The notes: generated by a model from the sequence alone, not told the origin. A DNA stretch of 35,465 bases from Hyphomicrobiales bacterium (GCA_003153975.1 PMBZ01000020.1:22490-57954); one strand, 5' to 3'. Positions 1-8,778 are shown, counted from the stretch's first letter. Numbers and translations: made by a program.

Positions 1-19
1 ACGCATAGCCAAATTTCAT
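1..19 (-). CDS. Possible N-terminus of a protein running off the left edge (MKFGYA...)
   Basis: Minus strand reads ...gtaggatactgtt ATG AAA TTT GGC TAT GCG T; AGGA about 8 nt upstream of ATG. Only 6 codons visible. Confidence 0.25.
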
Positions 20-517
20 AACAGTATCCTACATCCGCACTCGCAAGACCTTGCGCCGCAATATCCCGGCACGCGCTTCTTGTCGCTAGCGCTTCTTTGT
101 TCCTTTATCGTTCACATGGTAGGCTTGCATGCACCTTGTCTCGCCGCGCCTGCACGGTTTGCTTGCGCATCATGTCAACACCTCCCGGTAAAGGCGTGGA
201 CAAATTCACGTTCCGGTTGTGTTCCTGGTTGGCTGCTGCCATCTTTGGGTCGGCCGCAAAGCGGTTTCGAATTGCAGAGTATAGCAACCGTATGTCTGCG
301 GGATCTTTTAAAAGAGCGTTCGCGTAGTTGTGGTCTTTATGGGATACTGGATGATACCGGAGGCAGATTTGCTGCTTAAATGTCATTGTAGTGTTGAGTT
401 GTATTTGGCATTGGAGATGGAGAACCTATCGCTGACGGATGGCTACCCGGTCCAGCCTGCTTTATGGCGGCAAAGCGTAAATGCGCGCGATGCCGGCCGC
501 TTGAAAAGCCAATTTAT

Positions 518-574
518 GAGGAGCGCTAAACTGCCGGTAAGAGACGGTGCCGCCGGCAGCCCGCAAGTTCGCTT
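518..574 (+). repeat. Conserved non-coding motif copy A (GAGGAGCGCTAAACTgCCGGTAAGAGACGGT..CGCCGGC..), inverted relative to copy B
   Basis: Direct comparison with the reverse complement of 35409-35465: first 40 nt match at 37 positions, similarity weakens after that. Contains complementary arms CTGCCGG/CCGGCAG. Confidence 0.7.
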
Positions 575-792
575 CCGGGCTTTAGCCCGGCAATCGGCCG
601 GAGGGCACCGCGGAAGCGGGCGAGGTTACGAAGCCGTTGGCGCCGCGGATAGAAAATCGCTCCCCTTACCCAAGCGCAGCAATAAAAAGCTGGCTAAGTC
701 ACAAGACTTTTTCCCTGCTCTCTTGCCCCCTCCGCGGAACGAGGCGTTGAGGATTTCCCGCTACGGTCGCAGCCGTTGCGGAGGATTGCGAA

Positions 793-1271
793 TTGAGCGT
801 CGAAGCAAGGTTCCGGCTGGGTCTGACCCTCTTGATAATCGGCTTGGCGATGCCCAGCGGCGTCTTTCTCGTGCCGCTGACGGATTGGCCGGCGGAGGTA
901 AAGGCGGCCGTGGCGGGGATACTGTTTTTCGGCTTCGAGATCATGGCGCTTCCGGCGGCGGCGGTGATGGGCAAGGAGAACTTCGAAAGAATCCTTGCGA
1001 AATTGGGTGGCCTGCTGGGCTGCCTGAAACCTTCCGGCGAGCCTGGGCCGGTGCGCCATGCCATCGGCGTCGCCCTGTTTCTGCTGCCCATCGTCCCAAC
1101 CTACATCATGGCCTACGTGCCCTCATGGCTCCCGGACAGCTCTCCCTGGCGGCTGTGAATTTGGCCGCCGACGCTATGTTCTTGACGAGCCTTTTCGTGC
1201 TGGGCGGAGACTTTTGGGACAAGCTCCGGGCGCTGTTCGTAAGGAGGGCGCGCGCGGCGTTCCCGGAGTAG
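793..1271 (+). pseudogene. Transporter suffix domain-like small membrane protein, interrupted by a single-nucleotide frameshift near 1152
   Basis: ORF 793-1158 (RLGLTLLIIGLAMPSGVFLVPLTDWPAEVKAAVAGILFFGFEIMALP...WLPDSSPWRL*) continues at once in the -1 frame as AVNLAADAMFLTSLFVLGGDFWDKLRALFVRRARAAFPE* to 1271. Confidence 0.6.
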
Positions 1272-1351
1272 ACTTTAACCGATAGTCCGCCAGCACGGAG
1301 CGCAGAAGGAATCCATTCCTGGCGTTGCCATGATGAATTTTGCTTCGGTCC

Positions 1352-2245
1352 TCAATAATTGCCCGATGCGCCGCCGCCTCCAAAATCTCCACCGCCGCCG
1401 CTGGAGCTGCTGCTACTGCCACCGCTGCTGCTTCCGCTTCTCCTGCTGCTGCCGCCAAAGGCGTCCACCAGGGTGAGGCCGAAGGCAGCGAAAAAGTCGC
1501 GTAAGGTGCCTAGAAAACCGCCTGTGCCGCCCTGGCCTTCAGCATGGGTCTTGCGCGAACCGCGTTTTAAGCGGGCCGAACGGAGCGTGCGCCAGTTCAC
1601 ATAGAACCGGTAGAAGAAAAAGAGGATCAGGCCCGACACAACGGCGAGCGCGATAATCTCGCTCCACGTGAGCGGGCGCATCTGGCTGGCGTACGCTTGG
1701 GCGCGCTGCTTCACGGCCTCCGCATCGCCCAGCAGAACGGCCGAGATATCCTGGACGCCGTTCGATATGCCCTCCGCGATGTCGCCTTTGCGGAAGGCTG
1801 GCAGGATCGTGTTCTCGATGATGAGCGTGGACAGGGTATCGGTGAGCTGCGGCTCCAGCCCGCGCCCCACTTCGATGCGGACCTTGTGCTCGCTGGGCAC
1901 GGCGATGAGCAGGACGCCGTTGTTGAGATCCTTTTGGCCAACGCCCCAGGCGCGGCCAAGCTGGTAGCCGTAATCCTCGATGGCGTAACCCTGCAGCGAT
2001 TTGGCGACGAATACGACAAGCTGATCTGAGGATTTATCTTCCAGCGCCTTCAGCTTGGCCGCGATTTCTGCAGCCGATTGGGGAGATAGGACTTGCGCCT
2101 CATCGACGACGCGCCCTGTCATGGGCGGGAAGGCTGGGGTGGCGAGACCCGCGCCTGGCAGCGCAAGCGCTAACGGCAGCGCGATAGACCAGGTGAGGAT
2201 AAGCCCACGCAATAAGGAAACCGGCAAAGCAATTGCTTTCTTCAT
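1352..2245 (-). CDS. TPM-domain (YgcG/TPM_phosphatase-like) secreted/membrane protein with Ser/Gly-rich tail
   Basis: Signal peptide, GRVVDEAQVLSPQSAAEIAAKLKALEDKSSDQLVVFVAKSLQG..I.DYGYQLGRAWGVGQKDLNNGVLLIAVPSEHKVRIEVGRGLE, one TM helix, terminal SSSGGGGDFGGGGASGNY. Start chosen at MKKAIALP; ORF extends to 2320. Confidence 0.85.
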   Translation of the reverse strand: MKKAIALPVSLLRGLILTWSIALPLALALPGAGLATPAFPPMTGRVVDEAQVLSPQSAAEIAAKLKALEDKSSDQLVVFVAKSLQGYAIEDYGYQLGRAWGVGQKDLNNGVLLIAVPSEHKVRIEVGRGLEPQLTDTLSTLIIENTILPAFRKGDIAEGISNGVQDISAVLLGDAEAVKQRAQAYASQMRPLTWSEIIALAVVSGLILFFFYRFYVNWRTLRSARLKRGSRKTHAEGQGGTGGFLGTLRDFFAAFGLTLVDAFGGSSRRSGSSSGGSSSSSSGGGGDFGGGGASGNY

Positions 2246-2384
2246 GTTCTTCCGCCCCCATTCATCCATTGTGCCTTTGTCGAGAAAAGCCTGCCCCGGG
2301 TTCATCCGGCTCATGGACAATCGTTGCCCGCGTTTGCGAGGCCGTTACACGCGTGAATTGAGAAGGGGCTCCAGGCCACGGGCA

Positions 2385-3065
2385 TTAGGGCTCGCCTGGG
2401 AAGTCCGTTGTCCCAGCCTCTGGCGCGGCGAGCAATCCCTGCCGCAGCGCCAGCCGCACAAGCTCGATGTCCGTGGCGACGCCCAGCTTGCTCTTGACGA
2501 GATAGCGCGTATTGGCCACGGTCTTGGGGCTGACGTTAAGTGTGGCGGCAATCTCCCCGGCGGACCTCTCCGCCAGCAGCATGCGCAGGATTTCGAACTC
2601 GCGCGGCGTCAGAATATCCACGGCGGAGGGCTGGCCCGCGACATGGCTTTGTGCAAGCTCGCGATCGATATCCGCGCTAAGCGCGATGCGGCCCTTGAAA
2701 ACGTCGAAGACAGCGGCAATCAGCGCCTCTGGCGGGCTGCTCTTGGTAACGAAACCCTTGGCGCCGGCCTTGATCGCTTGCACCGCGTAGGCTGCATTCT
2801 GGTGCATGGTGAAGACGAGGATGCGCGCTTTGGGGTCCCACTGCTTGATGCGCTTGATGGCTTCGATGCCGCCCAGCCCCGGCATGGTCAAATCCATGAT
2901 GACGAGATCGGGCATGAGCTGCTTGTACAGCCGGTAGGCTTCCGCGCCATCGCCCGCCTCGGCGGCAACCTGTAAGCCCGGCTGCTTGCCGAGAAGCGAG
3001 CGGTAGCCCTCGCGGACGATCGCGTGATCGTCCACCAACATGATTTTCTTGGCGCTTGTTGTCAT
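2385..3065 (-). CDS. NarL/FixJ-family response regulator
   Basis: REC domain (MLVDDHAIVREGY, PDLVIMDLTMPG, FVTKSSPPEA) plus LuxR-type HTH (LTPREFEILRMLLAERSAGEIAATLNVSPKTVANTRYLVKSKLGV). Confidence 0.93.
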   Translation of the reverse strand: MTTSAKKIMLVDDHAIVREGYRSLLGKQPGLQVAAEAGDGAEAYRLYKQLMPDLVIMDLTMPGLGGIEAIKRIKQWDPKARILVFTMHQNAAYAVQAIKAGAKGFVTKSSPPEALIAAVFDVFKGRIALSADIDRELAQSHVAGQPSAVDILTPREFEILRMLLAERSAGEIAATLNVSPKTVANTRYLVKSKLGVATDIELVRLALRQGLLAAPEAGTTDFPGEP

Positions 3066-3079
3066 GCCATCCTCCGCGC

Positions 3080-4486
3080 TTAAGCTTCGCTGCTCGCCAG
3101 CGGCGGCGCGGGGATCGTGGCATGCAGAATCAAACCGGCTGGATGCCTGGCTTCGAAACTCAACCGCCCGCCCAAAGCAGCGATGCGCTCGCGCATGCCG
3201 ATAAGGCCCATTCCGGATTTGGTTGCGAGATCGATGCCGCTGGCCTTGCCGTCATCCGTTACCGAAAGCTCGATTTCCGGCGCGACGCCATTCGCTGCGG
3301 CGTTTGTTTCGCGCATACGGAGGCGCAGGCAAACCCGTGCCGCCTCCGCATGTTTGGCGGCATTGGTGATCGCCTCCTGGGCGATCCTATAGAGGCTTGC
3401 TCCGAATGAGGCGGGCAGGGCCTCGAAGCTGCCGCTGGCCTCGAACTCGAAGCGCGTCCGCCCGCTGCCGCGGCTGTTCCAGCCCGCAACCAGGCTTTCA
3501 AGGCTTGCGGCAAGGCCAAGCTCTTCCACGTCTGGCGGGCGCAGCCGCGTCAGCGCACCGCGCAGGGTCTCCATCATATGAGCCGCGGTCTGCGAAATGG
3601 TCCGGCATTCGGGGAGGAGCGAGGGGCATTCCGCCCGCGCGGTCTGCGAGGCGGAAGCCGCAACCGCGCCGATGGCGGCGAGGCATTGGCCGAACTCGTC
3701 GTGAAGCTCGCGGGCCAGATGCAGCCTTTCCTCGTCTTGCACGGCGATCAGCCGCCTCGTCAGCTCGGCGCGCTCGGCGAGGGTGGTTTGCAGCGTTCCG
3801 GCGAGGCTGTTGAAGACATCGCGGATTTCCGACAGCTCGGCCAGGTCGAAGGCGGGCAGGCGGGCCGAGAGGTCGTTCGCGGCAAGGCGCTTGAGACCGG
3901 CCAGAACCGTCCTTGTGGGGCGCAAGGCGCGGGCAAGCGCGGCATAGACCAGGACGCAGAGGGCCGACAAGGTAACCGCCATGAGGGTGAGCAGGCGGCT
4001 GGTCTCGCGCCAGCTTTGTGCAATCAGGTTCGCCGGATCGAGCGTCACGGCGGCGGCGCCCTCGATCCTGTTCTCGAAGACGATGGGGCGCGTGACTTCG
4101 CCGCCGGGATCGAAGATGCTTCGATAGAGGCTGGCGAAAAGGGCCGGAGCGCCGGTCTCGCCGGCTTGCGCGCCGCTGCACAGGCGTTGAAGCGTCTCGC
4201 CGTCCTTGGACCGGAAGGCGATGCAAAGGCCGGGCGTCATGAGCGGCGTCGCGATCCTTTGCAGATCGGGAAACGGATTAACCGGGGACTTCACCCAGCG
4301 GTGCTGGTTTAGCTGCAGTTCCAGATCCTTCCCGGCGATTTCAGCGATTGCCTGCGCTTTCGCCCGCGCCGTTCTGTCGAAGTCGAAGACGGCATAGGCC
4401 GAAGCTGCCAGGAAGCAAAAGGCCGCCAGCGCCACGACGCGAAGCGCCAGCCTGAGCTTGAGATCGATTGTACCCGGTATCCGCAT
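3080..4486 (-). CDS. Sensor histidine kinase, HisKA_3 (NarX/UhpB type) with HAMP
   Basis: Two TM segments around a periplasmic domain, HAMP-like linker, EERLHLARELHDEFGQCLAAIG H-box, SLYRIAQEAITNAAKHAEA and SGMGLIGMRERIAALGG ATPase motifs. Start chosen at MRIPGTID; ORF extends to 4516. Confidence 0.9.
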   Translation of the reverse strand: MRIPGTIDLKLRLALRVVALAAFCFLAASAYAVFDFDRTARAKAQAIAEIAGKDLELQLNQHRWVKSPVNPFPDLQRIATPLMTPGLCIAFRSKDGETLQRLCSGAQAGETGAPALFASLYRSIFDPGGEVTRPIVFENRIEGAAAVTLDPANLIAQSWRETSRLLTLMAVTLSALCVLVYAALARALRPTRTVLAGLKRLAANDLSARLPAFDLAELSEIRDVFNSLAGTLQTTLAERAELTRRLIAVQDEERLHLARELHDEFGQCLAAIGAVAASASQTARAECPSLLPECRTISQTAAHMMETLRGALTRLRPPDVEELGLAASLESLVAGWNSRGSGRTRFEFEASGSFEALPASFGASLYRIAQEAITNAAKHAEAARVCLRLRMRETNAAANGVAPEIELSVTDDGKASGIDLATKSGMGLIGMRERIAALGGRLSFEARHPAGLILHATIPAPPLASSEA

Positions 4487-4687
4487 CGTATTTCTTGGTT
4501 GTTGCCGCGTCCGCAAACGGCGCGTCCTCCAACGCCATTAAGCGCCAGAACTGCGCCTGCGGGAAGCCCGGGACCAAAAATCGGGAAATTTGCCCGGCCT
4601 TCTCCGGGTGAGGCGCCCTTCCGGCCTGCGCATACAAAGCGCACACTTCCCCATCTGGCCCATCGCTTCCGAAGGAGATACGCCGCC

Positions 4688-5671
4688 ATGCGCCGTTCCA
4701 CGCTTACGATCGCCGCCGCTGCTTTTTGCCAGGCTGGTTGCCTGGGTGGTGCCTGGGCCGAAGCCGGAAGCGCCGCGCCGCCGCCCGTCACGCTGGCGAT
4801 CGCCGGTTTCGATTACGCCGACACGTCGGGCGAGATGAACGATCAAAGGGCGGCGCACGAAGCGCGCTTGCAGGACTTTGCCAAAGCCTTGCAAGGCAGC
4901 CTCGCGGCAAGCGGGAAATATCGCATTGTTCCCATTAGCTGCGGGCCGGTGCCGTGCGAGGCGCGCACCGATCCTTTCGATCTGCAAAAGGCGGCGCGCG
5001 CGGCGGGCATCAAGCTCGTGGCCGTTGGCGGCGTCCACAAAGTCAGCACGCTCGTGCAAATGGGGAAGTTCCAGATCGTGGACGAGGACGGGGGCCGCAT
5101 CGTTTTCGACCGCCTGCTGACCTTTCGCGGCGACAACGATCTGGCTTGGCGGAGGGCGGAAGAATTCCTTGCACGCGCAATCCTGGAAGCATCGCCAGGG
5201 TACGGCGCGGTAGCCGGCGCGCCGCCGCGGGTTAACGTCGCCATCTTCGATTTCGAGCTTGAAGACTTCAGCGCCGCCGCCTCGCTGATCGCGATGAGCA
5301 GCGGCGACATCGAGCAGCTGAAGCGCGCCACGGACGAGGTGAGGAGCCTCATCGCGCAATCGCCAGGCTACAGCGTGGCCGATATCAGCAGCGCGGACGC
5401 GGCGCCCGTCAAGGCGCACGAGCTGCGCAATTGCGATGGCTGCGACGCCGCCATCGCGCTGAGCCTTGGCGCGGACAGGTCGCTTGTGGGGTTCGTGACG
5501 CGGCTGAGCCAGACCGAATACACGGTGGCTTTCAAGCTCCGCGATGCACGGACCGGCGCTCTCATCGCCATCGAGCAGACGGACTTGCGCATGGGGGCCA
5601 ACCACTCGTGGAACCGGGGTGCGGCCTGGCTGATCGAGAACCGCCTGCTGGAAACCGGAAGCCGGCGGTAA
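4688..5671 (+). CDS. Secreted two-module protein, DUF2380/DUF3280-like
   Basis: GAAGGAG SD before ATG at 4688, signal peptide; two related modules beginning VTLAIAGFDYAD... and VNVAIFDFELEDFSAAAS...LRNCDGCDAAIALSLGA. Family assignment from memory. Confidence 0.7.
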   Translation: MRRSTLTIAAAAFCQAGCLGGAWAEAGSAAPPPVTLAIAGFDYADTSGEMNDQRAAHEARLQDFAKALQGSLAASGKYRIVPISCGPVPCEARTDPFDLQKAARAAGIKLVAVGGVHKVSTLVQMGKFQIVDEDGGRIVFDRLLTFRGDNDLAWRRAEEFLARAILEASPGYGAVAGAPPRVNVAIFDFELEDFSAAASLIAMSSGDIEQLKRATDEVRSLIAQSPGYSVADISSADAAPVKAHELRNCDGCDAAIALSLGADRSLVGFVTRLSQTEYTVAFKLRDARTGALIAIEQTDLRMGANHSWNRGAAWLIENRLLETGSRR

Positions 5672-5683
5672 AAGGCTCAGGCA

Positions 5684-7237
5684 TCACCGTCGCGACATGG
5701 CACGGCGAAGCATCGACGGCCGTACCGCGCCGGTCAGCACCGTCGCTGCCGCGTAGGCGAGAACGCCGGCCGTCACCAGCGCGCCGAGCGCCGCCGCGTG
5801 TATCAGGTTGCTCCTGCCGTCCGCGAAGAATGGGGCAAGGCGCAGATTGGCCGCGTAGAGTGCCGCGCCCATCAAGGCGCTCGACAGCACCAGCAGCGGA
5901 AGGCGCCGCGCCAGTGCGGCGTCGAAGCGGAAGTGTCCGCGCCGCATGAGCGTGAACGAAAGCTGAAGCGCGTTGGTCCAGCCGGAAAGCGAGGTGGCAA
6001 TCGCGATACCGGCGTGGCCGAATACCGGAAAGAGGATGAGCGAGCCCGCGATATTCACGGCCACCGACACGGCCGCGAACCACATGGGCGTGGACGTATC
6101 CTCGCGCGCGAAATAGCCCGGCAGGAACACCTTGTTCATGACATAGGCCGGCAGCCCGCAGGCGTAAGCCGCAAGCGCGATGGAGACCTGGGCTGTATCG
6201 GCGGCGGAGAACGTGCCGTGCTGGTACAGCACTTGGATGATCGGCGTTGGAATGATGACCAGGGCGACGGCAGCCGGCAGCGTAAGGAGGAGCGCGAATT
6301 CGAGGCTGCGGTTCTGGCTTGCCATGGCGCCCGCCTCGTCGTGTTCCGCGAGATGCCGCGTCAGCGTTGGCAGCAGCACGACGCCGATGGCGATGCCGAC
6401 CATGCCCAGCGGAAGCTGGTTGATCCGGTCCGCAAAGTACAGGAACGAGAGCGCTCCAGCCTGGAGCGAGGCGATGGTCGTGCCGATAAAGAGGTTCACC
6501 TGGTTGATGCCGCCGGTGATGATGCCGGGTACTGCGAGGGCGAGAAGCCGGCGCGTGCTGGGCGTCAGGCGCGGCCGGCGGAAGCCCAAATCCATGCCCG
6601 CCTTGCGCGCGGCGTAGGCCACGTAGACAAGCTGGGCAAAGCCCGCGACGGTCACGCCCCAGGCCTGGATGATTCCGGCCTCGGGCTGAGCGTAGAAGCC
6701 GCAGGCCGCGGCGAACAGCGTCACCGCGATCAGAACGAGATTGAGGAGGATGGGGGTAGCGGCCGGCGCGCTGAATCTGCCGAGCGCGTTCAAAATGCCC
6801 GCCGAGAGCGCCACGAACGCCATGCAGCCGAGATAGGGGAAGGTGATGCGCGTGAGGAGAACGGCAAGCTCGAATTTCTCGCCCTCGAAGCCCATGGCCA
6901 GGCCCCTGACGAGATAGGGCATGTAAATTTCGGCCAGGATCGTGGTTATGAGCACGCCCGCGAACAGGACCGCCAGCGCCTCCTCGGCAAAGCGGCGCGC
7001 GCTTTCCTGCCCCTCGCTGCGGAGCCGCTTGGTGAACATCGGCACGAAGGCCGAGTTGAACGCGCCTTCCGCGAACAGCGAGCGGAACAGGTTCGGGAAG
7101 CGGAAGCAGACGACAAAGGCGTCGGTGACCCAGCCCGCGCCCATGACGTAGGCGAGCAGCACGTCGCGCAGGAAGCCGAACACCCGGCTCAAGGCCGTCA
7201 GCCCCCCAACCGTTATGAATCCGCGATAGAGGCTCAT
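5684..7237 (-). CDS. murJ: Lipid II flippase MurJ (MviN)
   Basis: MSLYRGFITVGGLTALSRVFGFLRDVLLAYVMGAGWVTDAFVVCFRFPNLFRSLFAEGAFNSAFVPMF is a characteristic MurJ N-terminus; 517 aa, multi-TM. Confidence 0.96.
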   Translation of the reverse strand: MSLYRGFITVGGLTALSRVFGFLRDVLLAYVMGAGWVTDAFVVCFRFPNLFRSLFAEGAFNSAFVPMFTKRLRSEGQESARRFAEEALAVLFAGVLITTILAEIYMPYLVRGLAMGFEGEKFELAVLLTRITFPYLGCMAFVALSAGILNALGRFSAPAATPILLNLVLIAVTLFAAACGFYAQPEAGIIQAWGVTVAGFAQLVYVAYAARKAGMDLGFRRPRLTPSTRRLLALAVPGIITGGINQVNLFIGTTIASLQAGALSFLYFADRINQLPLGMVGIAIGVVLLPTLTRHLAEHDEAGAMASQNRSLEFALLLTLPAAVALVIIPTPIIQVLYQHGTFSAADTAQVSIALAAYACGLPAYVMNKVFLPGYFAREDTSTPMWFAAVSVAVNIAGSLILFPVFGHAGIAIATSLSGWTNALQLSFTLMRRGHFRFDAALARRLPLLVLSSALMGAALYAANLRLAPFFADGRSNLIHAAALGALVTAGVLAYAAATVLTGAVRPSMLRRAMSRR

Positions 7238-7403
7238 GCGTCACCGGAAATGGGATTGCGCGAACCTATGAGCAGGGTTCGCAGCCTGTTGCAAGCTTGG
7301 AGTTCCGCCTTGAGGGCGGGCACATAGGCGCAGGCCGAGCTGACGGCTTCCGGCCAGGATAGGTGTGGGCAGTGCCGGAGCGCGTGCCCTAACGATACGG
7401 AAT

Positions 7404-7564
7404 CTCCCCTCACCCTGTCCCTCTCCCACGCAAGCTCGCCTTGGCGAGCTTGCCACTCAAGAGTGTCCATATCCGCAAGCGGATATGGACGGGAGAGGGG
7501 ACGCCCTGACAGCGGGCACGGCCGGACTCCCTCTCCCATGGGGAGAGGGCTGGGGTGAGGGGAG
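7404..7564. repeat. Mosaic palindromic repeat, copy 1
   Basis: Terminal inverted repeats CTCCCCTCACCC (7404-7415) / GGGTGAGGGGAG (7553-7564). Internal perfect palindromes GCAAGCTCGCC-TT-GGCGAGCTTGC, ACTC-AA-GAGT, GTCCATATCCGC-AA-GCGGATATGGAC, plus CCCTCTCCC...GGGAGAGGG arms. Confidence 0.9.
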
Positions 7565-7597
7565 GGGAGCATGGAATGGAGCACAGCTTCCAGCAGC

Positions 7598-8020
7598 CTA
7601 ATATCGCCCGCGGCGCCAATCGCCGCGCTCCTCGTCGAAATCGCCCATGCGGTCGAAGCACTGCTGCAGGTCCATGCCGCGGCCCCTGAGTTCGCCCCGG
7701 ACCGCCTCGCGGCTGACATAGCGGCACCACTCGAAATGGGTGTGCCCGCTTACATCCCAGCGCGGGCCGCCATAGCCGCAATTGTAGCGGCGGTTGGCCT
7801 CTGCCTGCACCGCCGAGAGCTGGGCGTAAACCTCGCAAGCCGCCCGCTTGCCGTCGGTGCCTCTCCGGTCGCCGCGCTCAAAACGGTAGTCGCCGGCTCC
7901 GAATTCTTCCCTGACCCCCTGCGCACGGCCGGAAACAGGGGCGGCCGCTATTGCCGCAAGCGCGGCGGTCAGTAGTATTTTTTTCGATTTCGCTGCGATT
8001 TTCACAGGCTTGCTCCGCAT
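7598..8020 (-). CDS. Small secreted protein, unknown function
   Basis: N-terminal signal peptide (KKILLTAALAAIAAAPVSGRAQG) and 4 Cys (ACEVY, YNCGY, EWCRYVSRE, QQCFDRM). Confidence 0.6.
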   Translation of the reverse strand: MRSKPVKIAAKSKKILLTAALAAIAAAPVSGRAQGVREEFGAGDYRFERGDRRGTDGKRAACEVYAQLSAVQAEANRRYNCGYGGPRWDVSGHTHFEWCRYVSREAVRGELRGRGMDLQQCFDRMGDFDEERGDWRRGRY

Positions 8021-8152
8021 TGGAAAAAGGGGAACGGCCGGCCAGGGAGACGGAACCGGCCTCCTTCACAGCGGCTTCGCATAGGGGTGAAACTAAGGCG
8101 CGATTGGGGTGTTCCATGCCGCAATTTTGCGTGGAATTCATGGTGCCAAGCT

Positions 8153-8578
8153 TCACTTGCCGGGCAGCGGCCAAGGTGTCGTGGAGCCCATCTTTTGGGC
8201 TTGCTCGTAGTCGGCGCGCAATTGGCGCGTCAACTCGCCGAGTGCCGGGTAATCCGCCGGCAGGTGCCCGGCGACGCAGGCCCCGAGGCAGATTTTGGTT
8301 TCGGCGACGGTCCGGTCCGCCACCGCACGGTTGGGGAACGTCATGTTGGCGTATTTGTCCGCGCAGAGGAATTGGCAGAAACCGCGAACGCGGCCGAAGA
8401 CCGTTTGCCGCTGCCCGTCTGTCCATTGGCTGAACGGTGCCTTGGGCAGTCCAGAAACAGGAGCCCTGACCGCATAAGCGTTGATCTCGGCCTGCGGGCT
8501 TTGCGCTATCGCGGGCGCGCAAAAGCCCGCGGCCAGCACCGCAAGCATGAACCGGACCATGCCCTTGTACGACAACAT
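8153..8578 (-). CDS. Small secreted protein with two CX3C pairs
   Basis: Signal peptide MVRFMLAVLAAGFCAPAIAQ; FCQFLCADKY and ICLGACVAG motifs. Start chosen at MLSYKGM. Confidence 0.6.
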   Translation of the reverse strand: MLSYKGMVRFMLAVLAAGFCAPAIAQSPQAEINAYAVRAPVSGLPKAPFSQWTDGQRQTVFGRVRGFCQFLCADKYANMTFPNRAVADRTVAETKICLGACVAGHLPADYPALGELTRQLRADYEQAQKMGSTTPWPLPGK

Positions 8579-8778
8579 TCCAATGCTCCCATCGCGCCCG
8601 CGCTTCGCTCGCGGGATTAAGGAATTGCAAAGTGCCCCGCCAAATTGAAGCCTCCGCTCAAGCCTTTGTATACCAAGAAAAGTTTTTAGTCCCTTTTGTG
8701 CCCAAAGACCGGGGGGCAACACTTTTTCCGCCGTGCGGGAGCCCCAATTCCGCCACCAACCTGATGGGGCATGAGGAC

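Noticed and set aside
80-379. 99-aa plus-strand ORF with a signal-peptide-like start
   Set aside because: TTG start without a good SD, Cys/Arg-rich, and overlapped by competing ORFs on both strands.
696-713. AAGTC-ACAA-GACTT followed by TTTT as an intrinsic terminator for motif A
   Set aside because: The stem is only 5 bp and AT-rich; too weak to list as a terminator without RNA data.
330-1271. 313-aa plus-strand ORF over the left flank
   Set aside because: Most is non-protein-like; only its last ~35 residues make sense, as the frameshifted tail of the 793-1158 gene. The match with motif B is at DNA level, and copy B meets a stop codon in the equivalent frame.
1374-1450. Short GCC/CTG-type tandem repeat
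   Set aside because: It is the Ser/Gly-rich tail codons of the TPM-domain protein, a usual feature of that family, not a CRISPR or VNTR on present evidence.
5562-7244. 560-aa minus-strand ORF overlapping murJ in another frame
   Set aside because: murJ in the adjacent frame is unambiguous; this ORF is Arg/His-rich with no family features.
5798-7327. 509-aa plus-strand ORF
   Set aside because: Antisense to murJ, with low-complexity Arg/Glu/His content.
7571-7975. 134-aa plus-strand ORF right after repeat copy 1, with the repeat end as SD
   Set aside because: Antisense to the signal-peptide-bearing 7598-8020 gene; Ala-rich shadow ORF, so not counted as a third SD example.
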